Assembly (NCBI GenBank): GCA_021292165.1
Contig: CM037878.1
Span: 292,564,971 to 292,628,970 of the forward strand
From: Shinisaurus crocodilurus
Lineage: Eukaryota > Chordata > Lepidosauria > Squamata > Shinisauridae
DNA length: 64,000 bases
Reading direction: 5' to 3'
In this document: positions 54,851-64,000 of the stretch, piece by piece
Layout of the letters: each line of letters opens with the position of its first letter
Numbering within the stretch: the stretch's first letter is position 1
Notes under the pieces: generated by a model
What the model saw: only the letters and a program-made list of their open reading frames with translations
What the model was told of the DNA's origin: nothing
Database searches by the model: none
Position numbers and translations under genes: made by a program

Positions 54851-55156
54851 GTGGTGATACCACGCACGGTCGTACCAATTGTAGGCAATGGAGCGTGCCT
54901 ATTCCGGGCACTATCTTTCGTTATGCATGGCAGTCAAAATCTAGGTAGGGAGGTACGTGAACAAATAGTTGATCATGTCGTTGAAAACTGTGATGAATTC
55001 TCTATAATGTCCCACGACGGTGTTGCCAATACACCTCGACCAACATCTGTAATAAACATTGCTTATTACGTTAAGACATCAACCTGTAAATTATACTTCG
55101 TACAGTTTGGACAAAAACCTCATGTTTCTTTTAAAAACAATTGTACCAAATCCTAA
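54851..55156 (+). pseudogene. OTU-protease-like fragment in the Helitron-like element (X1)
   Basis: A 101-codon open frame with VPIVGNGACLFRALSFVMHG, REVREQIVDHVVENCDEF, the N-terminal half of an OTU cysteine-protease fold. The catalytic Cys is kept, but the usual D-G-x-C Asp is N, and the C-terminal His region is absent: after EFSIMSHD the frame passes into sequence leading to the element's 3' end. It is unlikely to be an active enzyme. The Met used is an internal codon of the original frame. Confidence 0.7.
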
Positions 55157-56607
55157 AATCCATGCGAGCGAAAGCTGCGGGCAACAGCTAGTAGGCCATA
55201 TATGCATGTGTTAGAGCAGTTGATTGCATGCAACCCTGGGACATCCTCTGCTATCTGATAGAAGTCAAGCAATAGATACAGGTGCTGGGGCTTATTGTGT
55301 GGTGCGCTGAGGAAGTCAAGTGAGCAAGCCAATGAAGGGAGGCCCCAAAAGGGCAGCCAAGCCGTCTGAGGGGGCGATGGGACAAGCAGCAGCATGGAGA
55401 TCTCACCCAGGTTCCTCTATAGCAGGGCTCTCCAACCTCTTGGGTCCCCAGATGTTGCTGGACTACAGCTCCCAGAATCCCTTGCCCTCAGCCATGCTGG
55501 CTGGGTATGCTGGGAGCTGTAGGCCAGCAACATCTGGGGACCCAAGAGGTTGGAGAGCCCTGCTCTATAGGGAACACAAAAAGAAGACTGTACGGGCTAG
55601 AGGAGCCTTCTCCAACCTGGCACCCTCCAGATGTGTTCGACTACAAATCCCAGTACCCCCCCCCCCAGCCTGCCATGCTCGGAGTTGTAATCCAACCGGG
55701 TTGGGAAAGGCTGGGCTTGGGGATCATGCAAACACTAGCAGGGAGGTTTGGGATTGGGTGGAGGAAGAGGAGTTCCTGTGGCAAACATTCAGACTGGAAG
55801 AACAAAGTCTACATCTGAAGCTCTGCTTTGACTGCTACGTCTGAAGTTCTAAAGCAGAAGGAAACGGTGTCACGACCCCCAAACCCAGTGCCCTATGCTG
55901 CCTGGAGAAAGAGCTACAGCTTGCTCCCTTCCACCTCTCCAGGAATCCAAGGAGTATCTCCAAGCAGCATCTCCTGCTCCTCTGCCGTTACAGAACCAGA
56001 CAAGGGCTCTTCAGAAAACACAGCCAGCTCTTCTGTAGCAGTGGGGTAAACCGCAGCACAGCTCCTGCCAGCCCTTTCTTGAGGCAATCCATGGACATGT
56101 CTTGCCAAGTGTGACTACATTCTCCTGAATCTGACATAACCTGATATGACCATACCCAATTACATCTGCCTCCCGCACCACCACACCCATGAACCGCAAG
56201 CCCTGGCAGATCAGGGTGAACCCTAGTTCTATTGTATTTTAAATCTGCCCCAAAACAAACATTCACCCGGTGGATTAGGAAAAGTTCAAAACAATAAAAT
56301 ACAATATGAAAAAAACAAGCTCTTGGAGGTGGCCCAACACCTTTGGAACTTCCTCCCCAGGAAGATACATATAGCCACATCACTGCTGGCTATTAAAAAA
56401 CAAAACCTGAAGACACATTTATTATTGGTGTGCTCTCCCACTCTGGAGGCATTCAAGGTGCGGCTGGACGGCCATCTGTCAGGGATGCTTGACCTGGATT
56501 CCTGCACTTAGCAGGGGGTTGGACTCGATGGCCTTGTAGGCCCCTTCCAACTCTACTTTTTATGATTCTATGATTCTATGAAATAAACAAACATTTCCCC
56601 ATCTATT

Positions 56608-57886
56608 CAGGGCCGGCGCTACCGCTAGGCAGACCCAGGCGGCTGCCTAGGGCGCGTGGCGGAAGAGGGCGCAGAAACGCTGCGCTACTTCCTCGCCGCC
56701 GGAGCGCTCCTGCCCCGCCTGCTGCCTCCGCCGCGCCTCCCCACCCGCCCGCCCACCCACTGCCGCCGCCGCGCCATCCCCGCCCGCCGCCTGCGCCTCC
56801 CCCCCATGCTGCCGCCGCTGCAGCTCCACCTCCCCCCCCGCGCATGCGCGCCCGCCAGCCAGCCAGCCACCTACCTTCACGTCGCTTCCGGAGCCCCGCC
56901 GGCGTTGTTTTGGCGGGGGGAACCAGGGCAACAGGGCTTAAACAGCCCTGTTGCCATGGTTTCCCCGGCAAGAAAAAAAGTGCGGGGGTCCCGTCGCGTC
57001 ACTTCCTCCTCGGAGGAGGAGGCGTCGTCGGCAGCTGCAGCAGCAGCAGCCAGCAGCGGGGGGGGGGGAGGTAGGTAGGTAGGTAGGTGTGGTGGTGGCG
57101 GCGGCGCGGGGGGTTGCAGAGCAGGGCTGCTTTGCTCCGGAGCCCCCCCACGGCACGAGGGGGCGCGCTAAATATACTTTGACCTAGGGTAGTGATGGCG
57201 AACCTTTTTGAGCCGAGTGCCCAAACTGCAACACAAAACCAACTTATTTATTTCAAAGTGCCAACACTGCAATTAAACCTGAATACTGAGGTTTTAGTTT
57301 TAGAAAAACAACTCATACAGTTGTCCGAACTAATTAACATCTTTTGTCTTAAAGAAAAACACAATAACCTGTACTAGGATGAGCAAGATAAACAAGAAAA
57401 CTAAACGTGCTTAACACATTTTAAACACTTTATGTCTTGGACTGCAAACACTGCATTAGGTAAAAGTTTGCATTGGGCATGCTTTTGCACAATTAATGTG
57501 ATTTTTGCTATTGCATGCATGCTGATAATTTGTCAAACCTTGGCTCATACTCCGTTAGTTTGAGAGCAACACATGCAGCACTCAGGTAAGCTGTTAGGGC
57601 TTTACATCCAAGCCATGCTCTGTGCATCATTCTTCAAAATCTTTTAAATGTGATAACAATGTAGAAAAGAATTCTGTAACAGGAATTCTAGAATAAAATC
57701 ATTCTGTTCCACACTGTGAGAAAGAACAAGATCATTAGTGTTTTGCAGAAGGGGATGGTCTTTTCGCGATCTGGTGACCAATGGCTCGAGTGCCCACAGA
57801 GAGGTCCCTGCGTGCCAGCTGTGGGACCCGTGCCATAGGTTCGCCATCACTGGCCTAGGGCGCCAAACAGCCCTGCTCCGGTCCTG
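56608..57886 (+). mobile_element. GC-rich hAT-like element G between X1 and X2, split by another hAT
   Basis: Starts CAGGGCCGGCGCTACCG, ends CTGCTCCGGTCCTG; flanks CATCTATT (56600-56607) and CATCCATC (57887-57894). Interrupted near its right end by the hAT element at 57190-57852. Confidence 0.88.
57190..57852. mobile_element. Non-autonomous hAT element (GTGATGGCGAACC family) inside G
   Basis: Same family as 924-1838: AGTGATGGCGAACC start (first base T instead of C) and GGTTCGCCATCACTG end, with target duplication ACCTAGGG / GCCTAGGG (57182-57189, 57853-57860; 7 of 8). About 250 bp shorter than the first copy through an internal deletion. Confidence 0.9.
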
Positions 57887-60615
57887 CATCCATCTAATCT
57901 TAAACAGTCATTGTGCACAAGACAACCAGTTTAAATGGCCGGGGATCATATTTTTGAACATTCTTCCATAAGAAAAAGTAATATATCCCTGCAGGTTGTA
58001 AGAAAGGTTTGGTGCAATTCAATGTGCTAGATCCTTAGATTCAGGGAAGACTATCATTGTTATATGTAAAAATATTTCCCCAAGTAAAAACATGACCCCA
58101 CTCCAGCTGACTGATTGACTAACTCATCGACGCCCAGCTCAAACCGTTTAATCTAGGAACGTGAAATTTGAAGGGACATGACGTCGTAGACACCCACTAA
58201 GGAAGGATTTTTGGAAATTCCATCCCTACGGGCAAAATCGGCCCACTCTCATATTTCCTATGGGCAAAACAACAGGGGAGCACTTATGCAAATCGGCCTC
58301 ATCTCATAATTGCTGCAGGAGCCAATAGGAGCAGTTATGCAAATAGCCCATACGACACTTAGAATGTTCCTATGAATTCCTGCAGGGGCCAATAGGGGTG
58401 GGTATGCAATTCTCCCCTAGGCCATGTAGAATGTTCTCTAAGGGGGTGAAAAGGGAGGGAAACTTTTTAAATGACTGACTGACTGACTGTTGTGTGTGGG
58501 GGGGGGGGCGTCGCATAGGCTCCATCACGTTTTGACGGATCTACCCCAAACTTGGCATGGTCACTCTTCATCACCTGTAGACTCTCAGGATTAACCTGAT
58601 TTTTCTTTAAGATCAGATATTTCTGTCAGAAAATATTTCTGCTGCCAGCACCCAGCCTAAACATGACACTTTCAGTCAGAGACACTGTATCTTTTCCATA
58701 CAGCTCTCGCAGGCCTTCAAGGAGAGAAAACAAAACAAAAAACCTTTTCATTTTTAAACCTGTTTTTTAAATTTTTCTTCTTCTCCATAAAAAAAAAAAA
58801 TCAAATTGAAAATTTAAATGTAAATGGTGTGGTGATACCACGCACGGTCGTACCAATTGTAGGCAATGGAGCGTGCCCATTCCGGGCACTATCTTTCGTT
58901 ATGCATGGCAGTCAAAATCTAGGTAGGGAGGTACGTGAACAAATAGTTGATCATGTCGTTGAAAACTGGGATGAATTCTCTATAATGTCCCACGACAGTG
59001 TTGCCAATACACCCCGACCAACATCTGTAATAAACATTGCTTATTACGTTCAGACATCAACCTGTAAATTATACTTCGTACAGTTTGGACAAAAACCTCA
59101 TGTTTCTTTAAAAACAATTGTACCAAATCCTAAAATCCATGCGAGAGAAGCCGCGGGCAACAGCTAGTAGGCCATATATGCATGTGTTAGAGCAGTTGAT
59201 TGCATGCAACCCTGGGACAATCCTCTGCTATCTGATAGAAGTCAAGCAGTGGATACAGGTGCTGGGGCTTATTGTGTGGTGCGCTGAGGAAGTCAAGTGA
59301 GCAAGCCAATGAAGGGAGGCCCCAAAGGGCAGCCAAGCCGTCTGAGGGGGCGATGGGACAAGCAGCAGCATGGAGATCTCACCCAGGTTCCTCTATAGCA
59401 GGGCTCTCCAACCTTGGGTCCCCAGATGTTGCTGGACTACAGCTCCCAGAATCCCTTGCCATTAGCCATGCTGGCTGGGTATGCTGGGAGCTGTAGGCCA
59501 GCAACATCTGGGGACCCAAGAGGTTGGAGAGCCCTGCTCTATAGGGAAAACAAAAAGAAGACTGTACGGGCTAGAGGAGCCTTCTCCAACCTGGCGCCCT
59601 CCAGATGTGTTCGACTACAAATCCCAGTACCCCCCCCCCCCCAGCCTGCCATGCTCGGAGTGTGTAATCCAACCAGGTTGGGAAAGGCTGGGCTTGGGGG
59701 CTCCTTCCAACTCTATGATCTATGAAATCTATGAAAATCATGCAAACACTAGCAGGGAGGTTTGGGTGGAAGAAGAGGAGTTCCTGTGGCAAACATTCAG
59801 ACTGGAAGGACAAAGTCTACATCTGAAGCTCTGCTTTGACTGCTACGTCTGAAGTTCTAAAACAGAAGGAAACGGTGTCACGACCCCCAAACCCAGTGCC
59901 CTATGCTGCCTGGAGAAAGAGCTACAGCTTGCTCCCTTCCACCTTTCCAGGAATCCAAGGAGTATCTCCAAGCAGCATCTCCTGCTCCTCTGCCATTACA
60001 GAACCAGACAAGGGCTCTTCAGAAAACACAGCCAGCTCTTCTGTAGCAGTGGGGTAAACTGCAGCGCAGCTCCTGCAGCCCTTTCTTGAGGCAATCCATG
60101 ACATGTCTTGCCAAGTGTGACTTTACATTCTCCTGAATCTGACATAACCTGATATGACCATACCCAATTACATCTGCCTCCCGCACCACCACACCCATGA
60201 ACCGCAAGCCCTGGCAGATCAGGGTGAACCCTAGTTCTATTGTATTTTGAATCTGCCCCAAAACAAACATTCACCCGGTGGATTAGGAAAAGTCAAAACA
60301 ATAAAATACAATATGAAAAAAACAAGCTCTTGGACGGTGGCCCAACGCCTTTGGAACTTCCTCCCCAGGAAGATACATATAGCCACATCACTGCTGGCTA
60401 TTAAAAAACAAAACCTGAAGACACATTTATTATTGGTGTGCTCTCCCACTCTGGAGGCATTCAAGGTGCGGCTGGACAGCCATCTGTCAGGGATGCTTGA
60501 CCTGGATTCCTGCACTTAGCAGGGGGTTGGACTCGATGGTCTTGTAGGCCCTTCCAACTCTACTTTTTTATGATTCTATGATTCTATGAAATAAACAAAC
60601 ATTTCCCCATCTATC
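57887..60615. repeat. Right-arm tandem copy X2
   Basis: Reverse complement of L 14345 to about 17560, without the satellite and without the LTR. Helitron-like 3' end CTAG at 59164-59167. Ends in the same CR1 tail / AAATAAACAAACATTT junction as X1, then element G. Confidence 0.9.
58829..59167 (+). pseudogene. OTU-protease-like fragment (X2)
   Basis: Open frame of 112 codons, nearly identical to the X1 fragment (NGACPFRALSFVMHG), with L to P next to the catalytic Cys and no C-terminal catalytic His region. It runs into the element terminus. Confidence 0.68.
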
Positions 60616-61228
60616 CAGGGCCGGCGCTACCGCTAGGCAGACCCAGGCGGCTGCCTAGGGCGCGTGGCGGAAGAGGGCGCAGAAAACGCTGCGCTACTTC
60701 CTCGCCGCCGGCGCGCTCCTGCCCCGCCGGCCGCCTCCGCCGCGCCTCCCCGCCCGCCCCGCCCAGCACTGCCGCCGGCCGCTGCCGCGCCTCCCCGCCT
60801 GACGCCGCTGCCCGCGCCTCCCCCCCGTGCTGCCGCCGCTGCAGCTCCACCTCCCCCCGCGCATGCGCGCTCGCCCGCCCGCCACCTACCTTCGCGTCGC
60901 TTCCGGAGCCCCGCCGGCATTGTTTTGGCGGGAGGAACCAAGGAAACAGGGCTAAACAGCCCTGTTGCCTGGTTTCCCCAGCAAAAAAAAAAGTGCGGGG
61001 GTCCCGTCGCGTCACTTCCTCCTCGGAGGAGGAGGCTGCATCGGCGGCAGCAGCAGCATCCAGCAGCGGGGGGGGGGAAGGTAGGTAGGTAGGTAGGTGT
61101 GGTGGTGGCGGCGGTGCGGGGGGTTGCAGAGCAGGGCTGCTTTGCTCCGGAGCCCCCCCCACGGCACGAGAGGGGGGGCGCTAAATATACTTTGGCCTAG
61201 GGCGCCAAACAGCCCTGCACCGGTCCTG
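60616..61228 (+). mobile_element. GC-rich hAT-like element G between X2 and X3
   Basis: Starts CAGGGCCGGCGCTACCG, ends GCACCGGTCCTG; flanks CATCTATC (60608-60615) and CATCCATC (61229-61236). Same target as the G at 56608, so one insertion was copied by the tandem duplication. Lacks the nested hAT. Confidence 0.92.
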
Positions 61229-64000
61229 CATCCATCTAATCTTAAACATCATTGTGCACAAGACAACCAGTTTAAATGGCCGGGGATCATATTTTTGAAC
61301 ATTCTGTCCATAAGAAAAAGTAATATATCCTTGCAGGTTGTAAGAAAGGTTTAGTGCAATTCAATGTGCTAGATCCCTAGATTCAGGGAAGACTATCATT
61401 GTTATATGTAAAAATATTCCCCAAGTAAAAACATGACCCCACTCCAGCTGACTGATTGACTAACTCATCAACGCCCAGCTCAAACAGTTTAATCTAGGAA
61501 CGTGAAATTTTGAAGGGACATGACGTCGTAGACACCCCACTAAGGAAGGATTTTTGGAAATTCCATCCCTAGGGGCAAAATCGACCCACTCTCATATTTC
61601 CTATGGGCAAAACAACAGGGGAGCAGTTATGCAATCGGCCTCATCTCATAATTGCTGCAGGAGCCAATAGGAGCAGTTATGCAAATAGCCCATACGACAC
61701 TTAGAATGTTCCTATGAATTCCTGCAGGGGCCATAGGGGTGGGTATGCAATTCTCCCCTAGGCCATTTAGAATGTTCTCTAAGGGGGTGAAAAAGGGAGG
61801 GGAAACTTTTTAAATGACTGACTGACTGACTGTTGTGTGGGGGGGGGGGAGCATAGGCTCCATCACGTTTTGACGGATCACCCCAACTTGGCACGGTCAC
61901 TCTTCATCACCTGTAGACTCTCAGGATTAACCTGATTTTTCTTTAAGATCAGATATTTCTGTCAGAAAATATTTCTGCTGCCAGCACCCAGCCTAACATG
62001 ACACTTTCAGTCAGGACACTGTATCTTTCCATACAGCTCTCGCAGGCCTTCAAGGAGAGAAACAAACAAAAAAAACCTTGTCATTTTTAAACCTGTTTTT
62101 TAAATTTTTCTTCTTCTCCATAAAAAAAAATAAAAAAAATTTAATTGAACATTTAAATGTAATGGTGTGGTGATACCACGCACAGTCGTACCAATTGTAG
62201 GCAAGGAGCGTGCCCATTCCGGGCACTATCTTTCGTATGCATGGCAGTTCAAAATCTAGGTAGGGAGTACGTGAACAAATAGTTGATCATGTCGTTGAAA
62301 ACTGGGATGAATTCTCTATAATGTCCCACGACAGTGTTGCCAATACACCCCGACCAAAATCTGTAATAAACATTGCTTATTACGTTCAGACATCAACCTG
62401 TAAATTATATTTCGTACAGTTTCGGACAAAAACCTCATGTTTCTTTTAAAAACAATTGTACCAAATCCTAAAATCCATGCGAGAGAAGCCGCGGGCAACA
62501 GCTAGGAGGCCATATATGCATGTGTTAGAGCAGTTGATTGCATGCAACCCTGGGACATCCTCTGCTATCTGATAGAAGTCAAGCAGTGGATACAGGTGCT
62601 GGGGCTTATTGTGTGGTGCGCTGAGGAAGTCAAGTGAGCAAGCCAATGAAGGGAGGCCCCAAAAGGGCAGCCAAGCCGTCTGAGGGGGCGATGGGACAAG
62701 CAGCAGCATAGAGATCTCACCCAGGTTCCTCTATAGCAGGGCTCTCCAACCTGGGGTCCCCAGATGTTGCTGGACTACAGCTCCCAGAATCCCTTGCCAT
62801 TAGCCATGCTGGCTGGGTAGGCTGGGAGCTGTAGGCCAGCAACATCTGGGGACCCAAGAGGTTGGAGAGCCCTGCTCTATAGGGAAAACAAAAAGAAGAC
62901 TGTACGGGCTAGAGGAGCCTTCTCCAACCTGGCACCCATCCAGATGTGTTCGACTACAAATCCCAGTACCCCCCCCCCAGCCTGCCATGCTCGGAGTTGT
63001 AATCCAACCAGGTTGGAAAGGCGGGCTTGGGGATCATTAAACACTAGCAGGGAGGCTTTGGGATTGGGTGGAGGAAGAGGAGTTCCTGTGGCAAACATTC
63101 AGACTGGAAGACAAAGTCTACATCTGAAGCTCTGCTTTGACACTGCTACGTCTGAAGTTCTTAAAGCAGAAGGAAACGGTGTGACGACCCCAAACCCAGT
63201 GCCCATGCTGCCGGAGAAAGAGGCTACAGCTTGCTCCTTCCACCTTTCCTGGAATCCAAGGAGTAGTCTCCAAGCAGCATCTCCTGCTCCTCTGCCGTTA
63301 ACAGAACCAGACAAGGGCTCTTCAGAAAACACAGCCAGCCCTTCTGTAGCAGTGTGGTAAAACGGCAGCCAACAGCTCCTGCCAGCCCTTTCTGGAGGCA
63401 ATCCATGGACATGTCTTGCCAAGTGTGACTACATTCTCCTGAAATCTGACATAACCTGATATGACCATACCCAATACATCTGCCTCCCGCACCACCACAC
63501 CCATGACCTCAAGCCCTAGCAGATCAGGGTGAACCCTAGTTCTATTGTATTTTAAATCTGCCCCAAAACAAACATTCACCCGGTGGATTAGGAAAAGTTC
63601 AAACAATAAAATACAATATGAAAAAAACAAGCTCTTGGAGGTGGCCCAACACCTTTGGAACTTCCTCCCCAGGAAGATACATATAGCCACATCACTGCTG
63701 GCTATTAAAAAACAAACCTGAAGACACATTTATTATTGGTGGGCTCTCCCACTCTGGAGGCATTCAAGCGGCTGGACGGCCATCTGTCAAAGGATGCTTG
63801 ACCTGGATTCTTGCACTTAGCAGGGGGTTGGACTCGATGGCCTTGTAGGCCCTTCCAACTCTACTCTTCTAGGATTCAGTCTGCACTTGGTCCTTAAAAA
63901 CCATCAGCTGTTCCTGCTGCATGTTTAAGTGTAATTTTATTAAACACATACACCACTATATGTAAACCACTTTGAGATGTTGCTATATTAAGTGATATAT
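61229..64000. repeat. Right-arm tandem copy X3 (runs to window end)
   Basis: Reverse complement of L from about 17557 to 14217, including the outer flank (CTGCACTTGGTCCTTAAAAA onward) missing from X1 and X2. The OTU-like frame (about 62165-62460) is broken by several single-base deletions. Helitron-like terminus CTAG at 62502-62505. Confidence 0.88.

Larger units (their letters stand above)
53049..56599. repeat. Right-arm copy X1 of the inverted repeat
   Basis: Reverse complement of L from 18417 down to about 14345. It keeps the satellite (53049-53832), the uninterrupted target CATCCATC (53897-53904) where element G sits in the other junctions, the Helitron-like element (3' end CTAG at 55191), MITEs and CR1/L2 ends. 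It stops in CR1 ATTCTATG repeats followed by AAATAAACAAACATTT. Confidence 0.9.

Noticed and set aside
54851..59167. OTU-domain frames as host deubiquitinase genes
   Set aside because: They are copied with the repeat units, lack the catalytic Asp and His region, and run into a Helitron-like terminus.
56603..61162. Similar GC-rich open frames of 100-183 codons
   Set aside because: Same element G in the tandem array; no start context, domains or splice sites.
1..64000. CRISPR array, prophage or operon structure
   Set aside because: No spaced direct repeats with unique spacers and no bacterial gene organisation; the window is vertebrate.

Overview
This is a vertebrate nuclear genome window, most likely from a squamate reptile (lizard or snake). 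The genes are split by introns. The DNA between them is dense in CR1 and L2 LINE remnants, a 5S-rRNA-derived SINE with a CR1 tail, tRNA-derived SINEs, many short palindromic hAT-type elements with 8-bp target-site duplications, mariner-type MITEs, solo LTRs and (AAT)n/(CA)n microsatellites. Species is not determinable from the sequence alone. No bacterial genes, tRNA or rRNA genes, or CRISPR arrays were seen.

Three protein-coding genes are supported. SPCS2 (signal peptidase complex subunit 2) lies on the + strand at about 6.9-13.0 kb as four exons ending in a normal stop and poly(A) signal; its first exon is upstream of the window. Its third visible intron begins ATATCCTT and ends AC, that is, a U12-type AT-AC intron. 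Two tandem NEU3-type sialidase genes lie on the - strand: copy A (21.2-30.0 kb, 399 aa) and copy B (45.7-49.1 kb, 431 aa). Each has two coding exons with the same phase-0 junction and intact catalytic residues. CpG-rich blocks about 3.5 kb upstream of each (about 33.4-33.8 and 52.6-52.9 kb) carry good splice donors on the - strand and are candidate promoter/first exons.

The largest structure is an inverted repeat flanking the NEU3 pair. A left arm (14.2-18.4 kb) is matched in reverse complement by a right arm starting at 53.05 kb. The right arm is amplified into three tandem copies (53.0-56.6, 57.9-60.6, 61.2-64.0 kb), separated by two copies of a GC-rich hAT-like element. Each copy contains a decayed Helitron-like element with an OTU-protease-like fragment ending in CTAG, palindromic MITEs and CR1/L2 pieces; the left arm and the first right copy also carry a degenerate BamHI-site satellite. 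The left arm alone carries a 575-bp solo LTR with a 5-bp target duplication, so that insertion postdates the inverted duplication. Recombination between such arms would flip the roughly 35-kb NEU3 block relative to SPCS2.

Layout: 0-6.9 kb repeats upstream of SPCS2 exon 2; 6.9-13.0 SPCS2; 14.2-18.4 left arm; 18.4-21.1 hAT-like element H; 21.2-30.0 NEU3-A with a LINE-filled intron; 30-45 kb repeats including candidate NEU3-A promoter and LTR-like tracts; 45.7-49.1 NEU3-B; 49-53 kb L1/L2/MITEs and candidate NEU3-B promoter; 53-64 kb right-arm tandem array. SPCS2 acts in ER signal-peptide cleavage, and the NEU3 proteins remove sialic acid mainly from gangliosides at membranes. No shared pathway is implied, but the SPCS2-NEU3 adjacency is, from memory, also seen in mammals.
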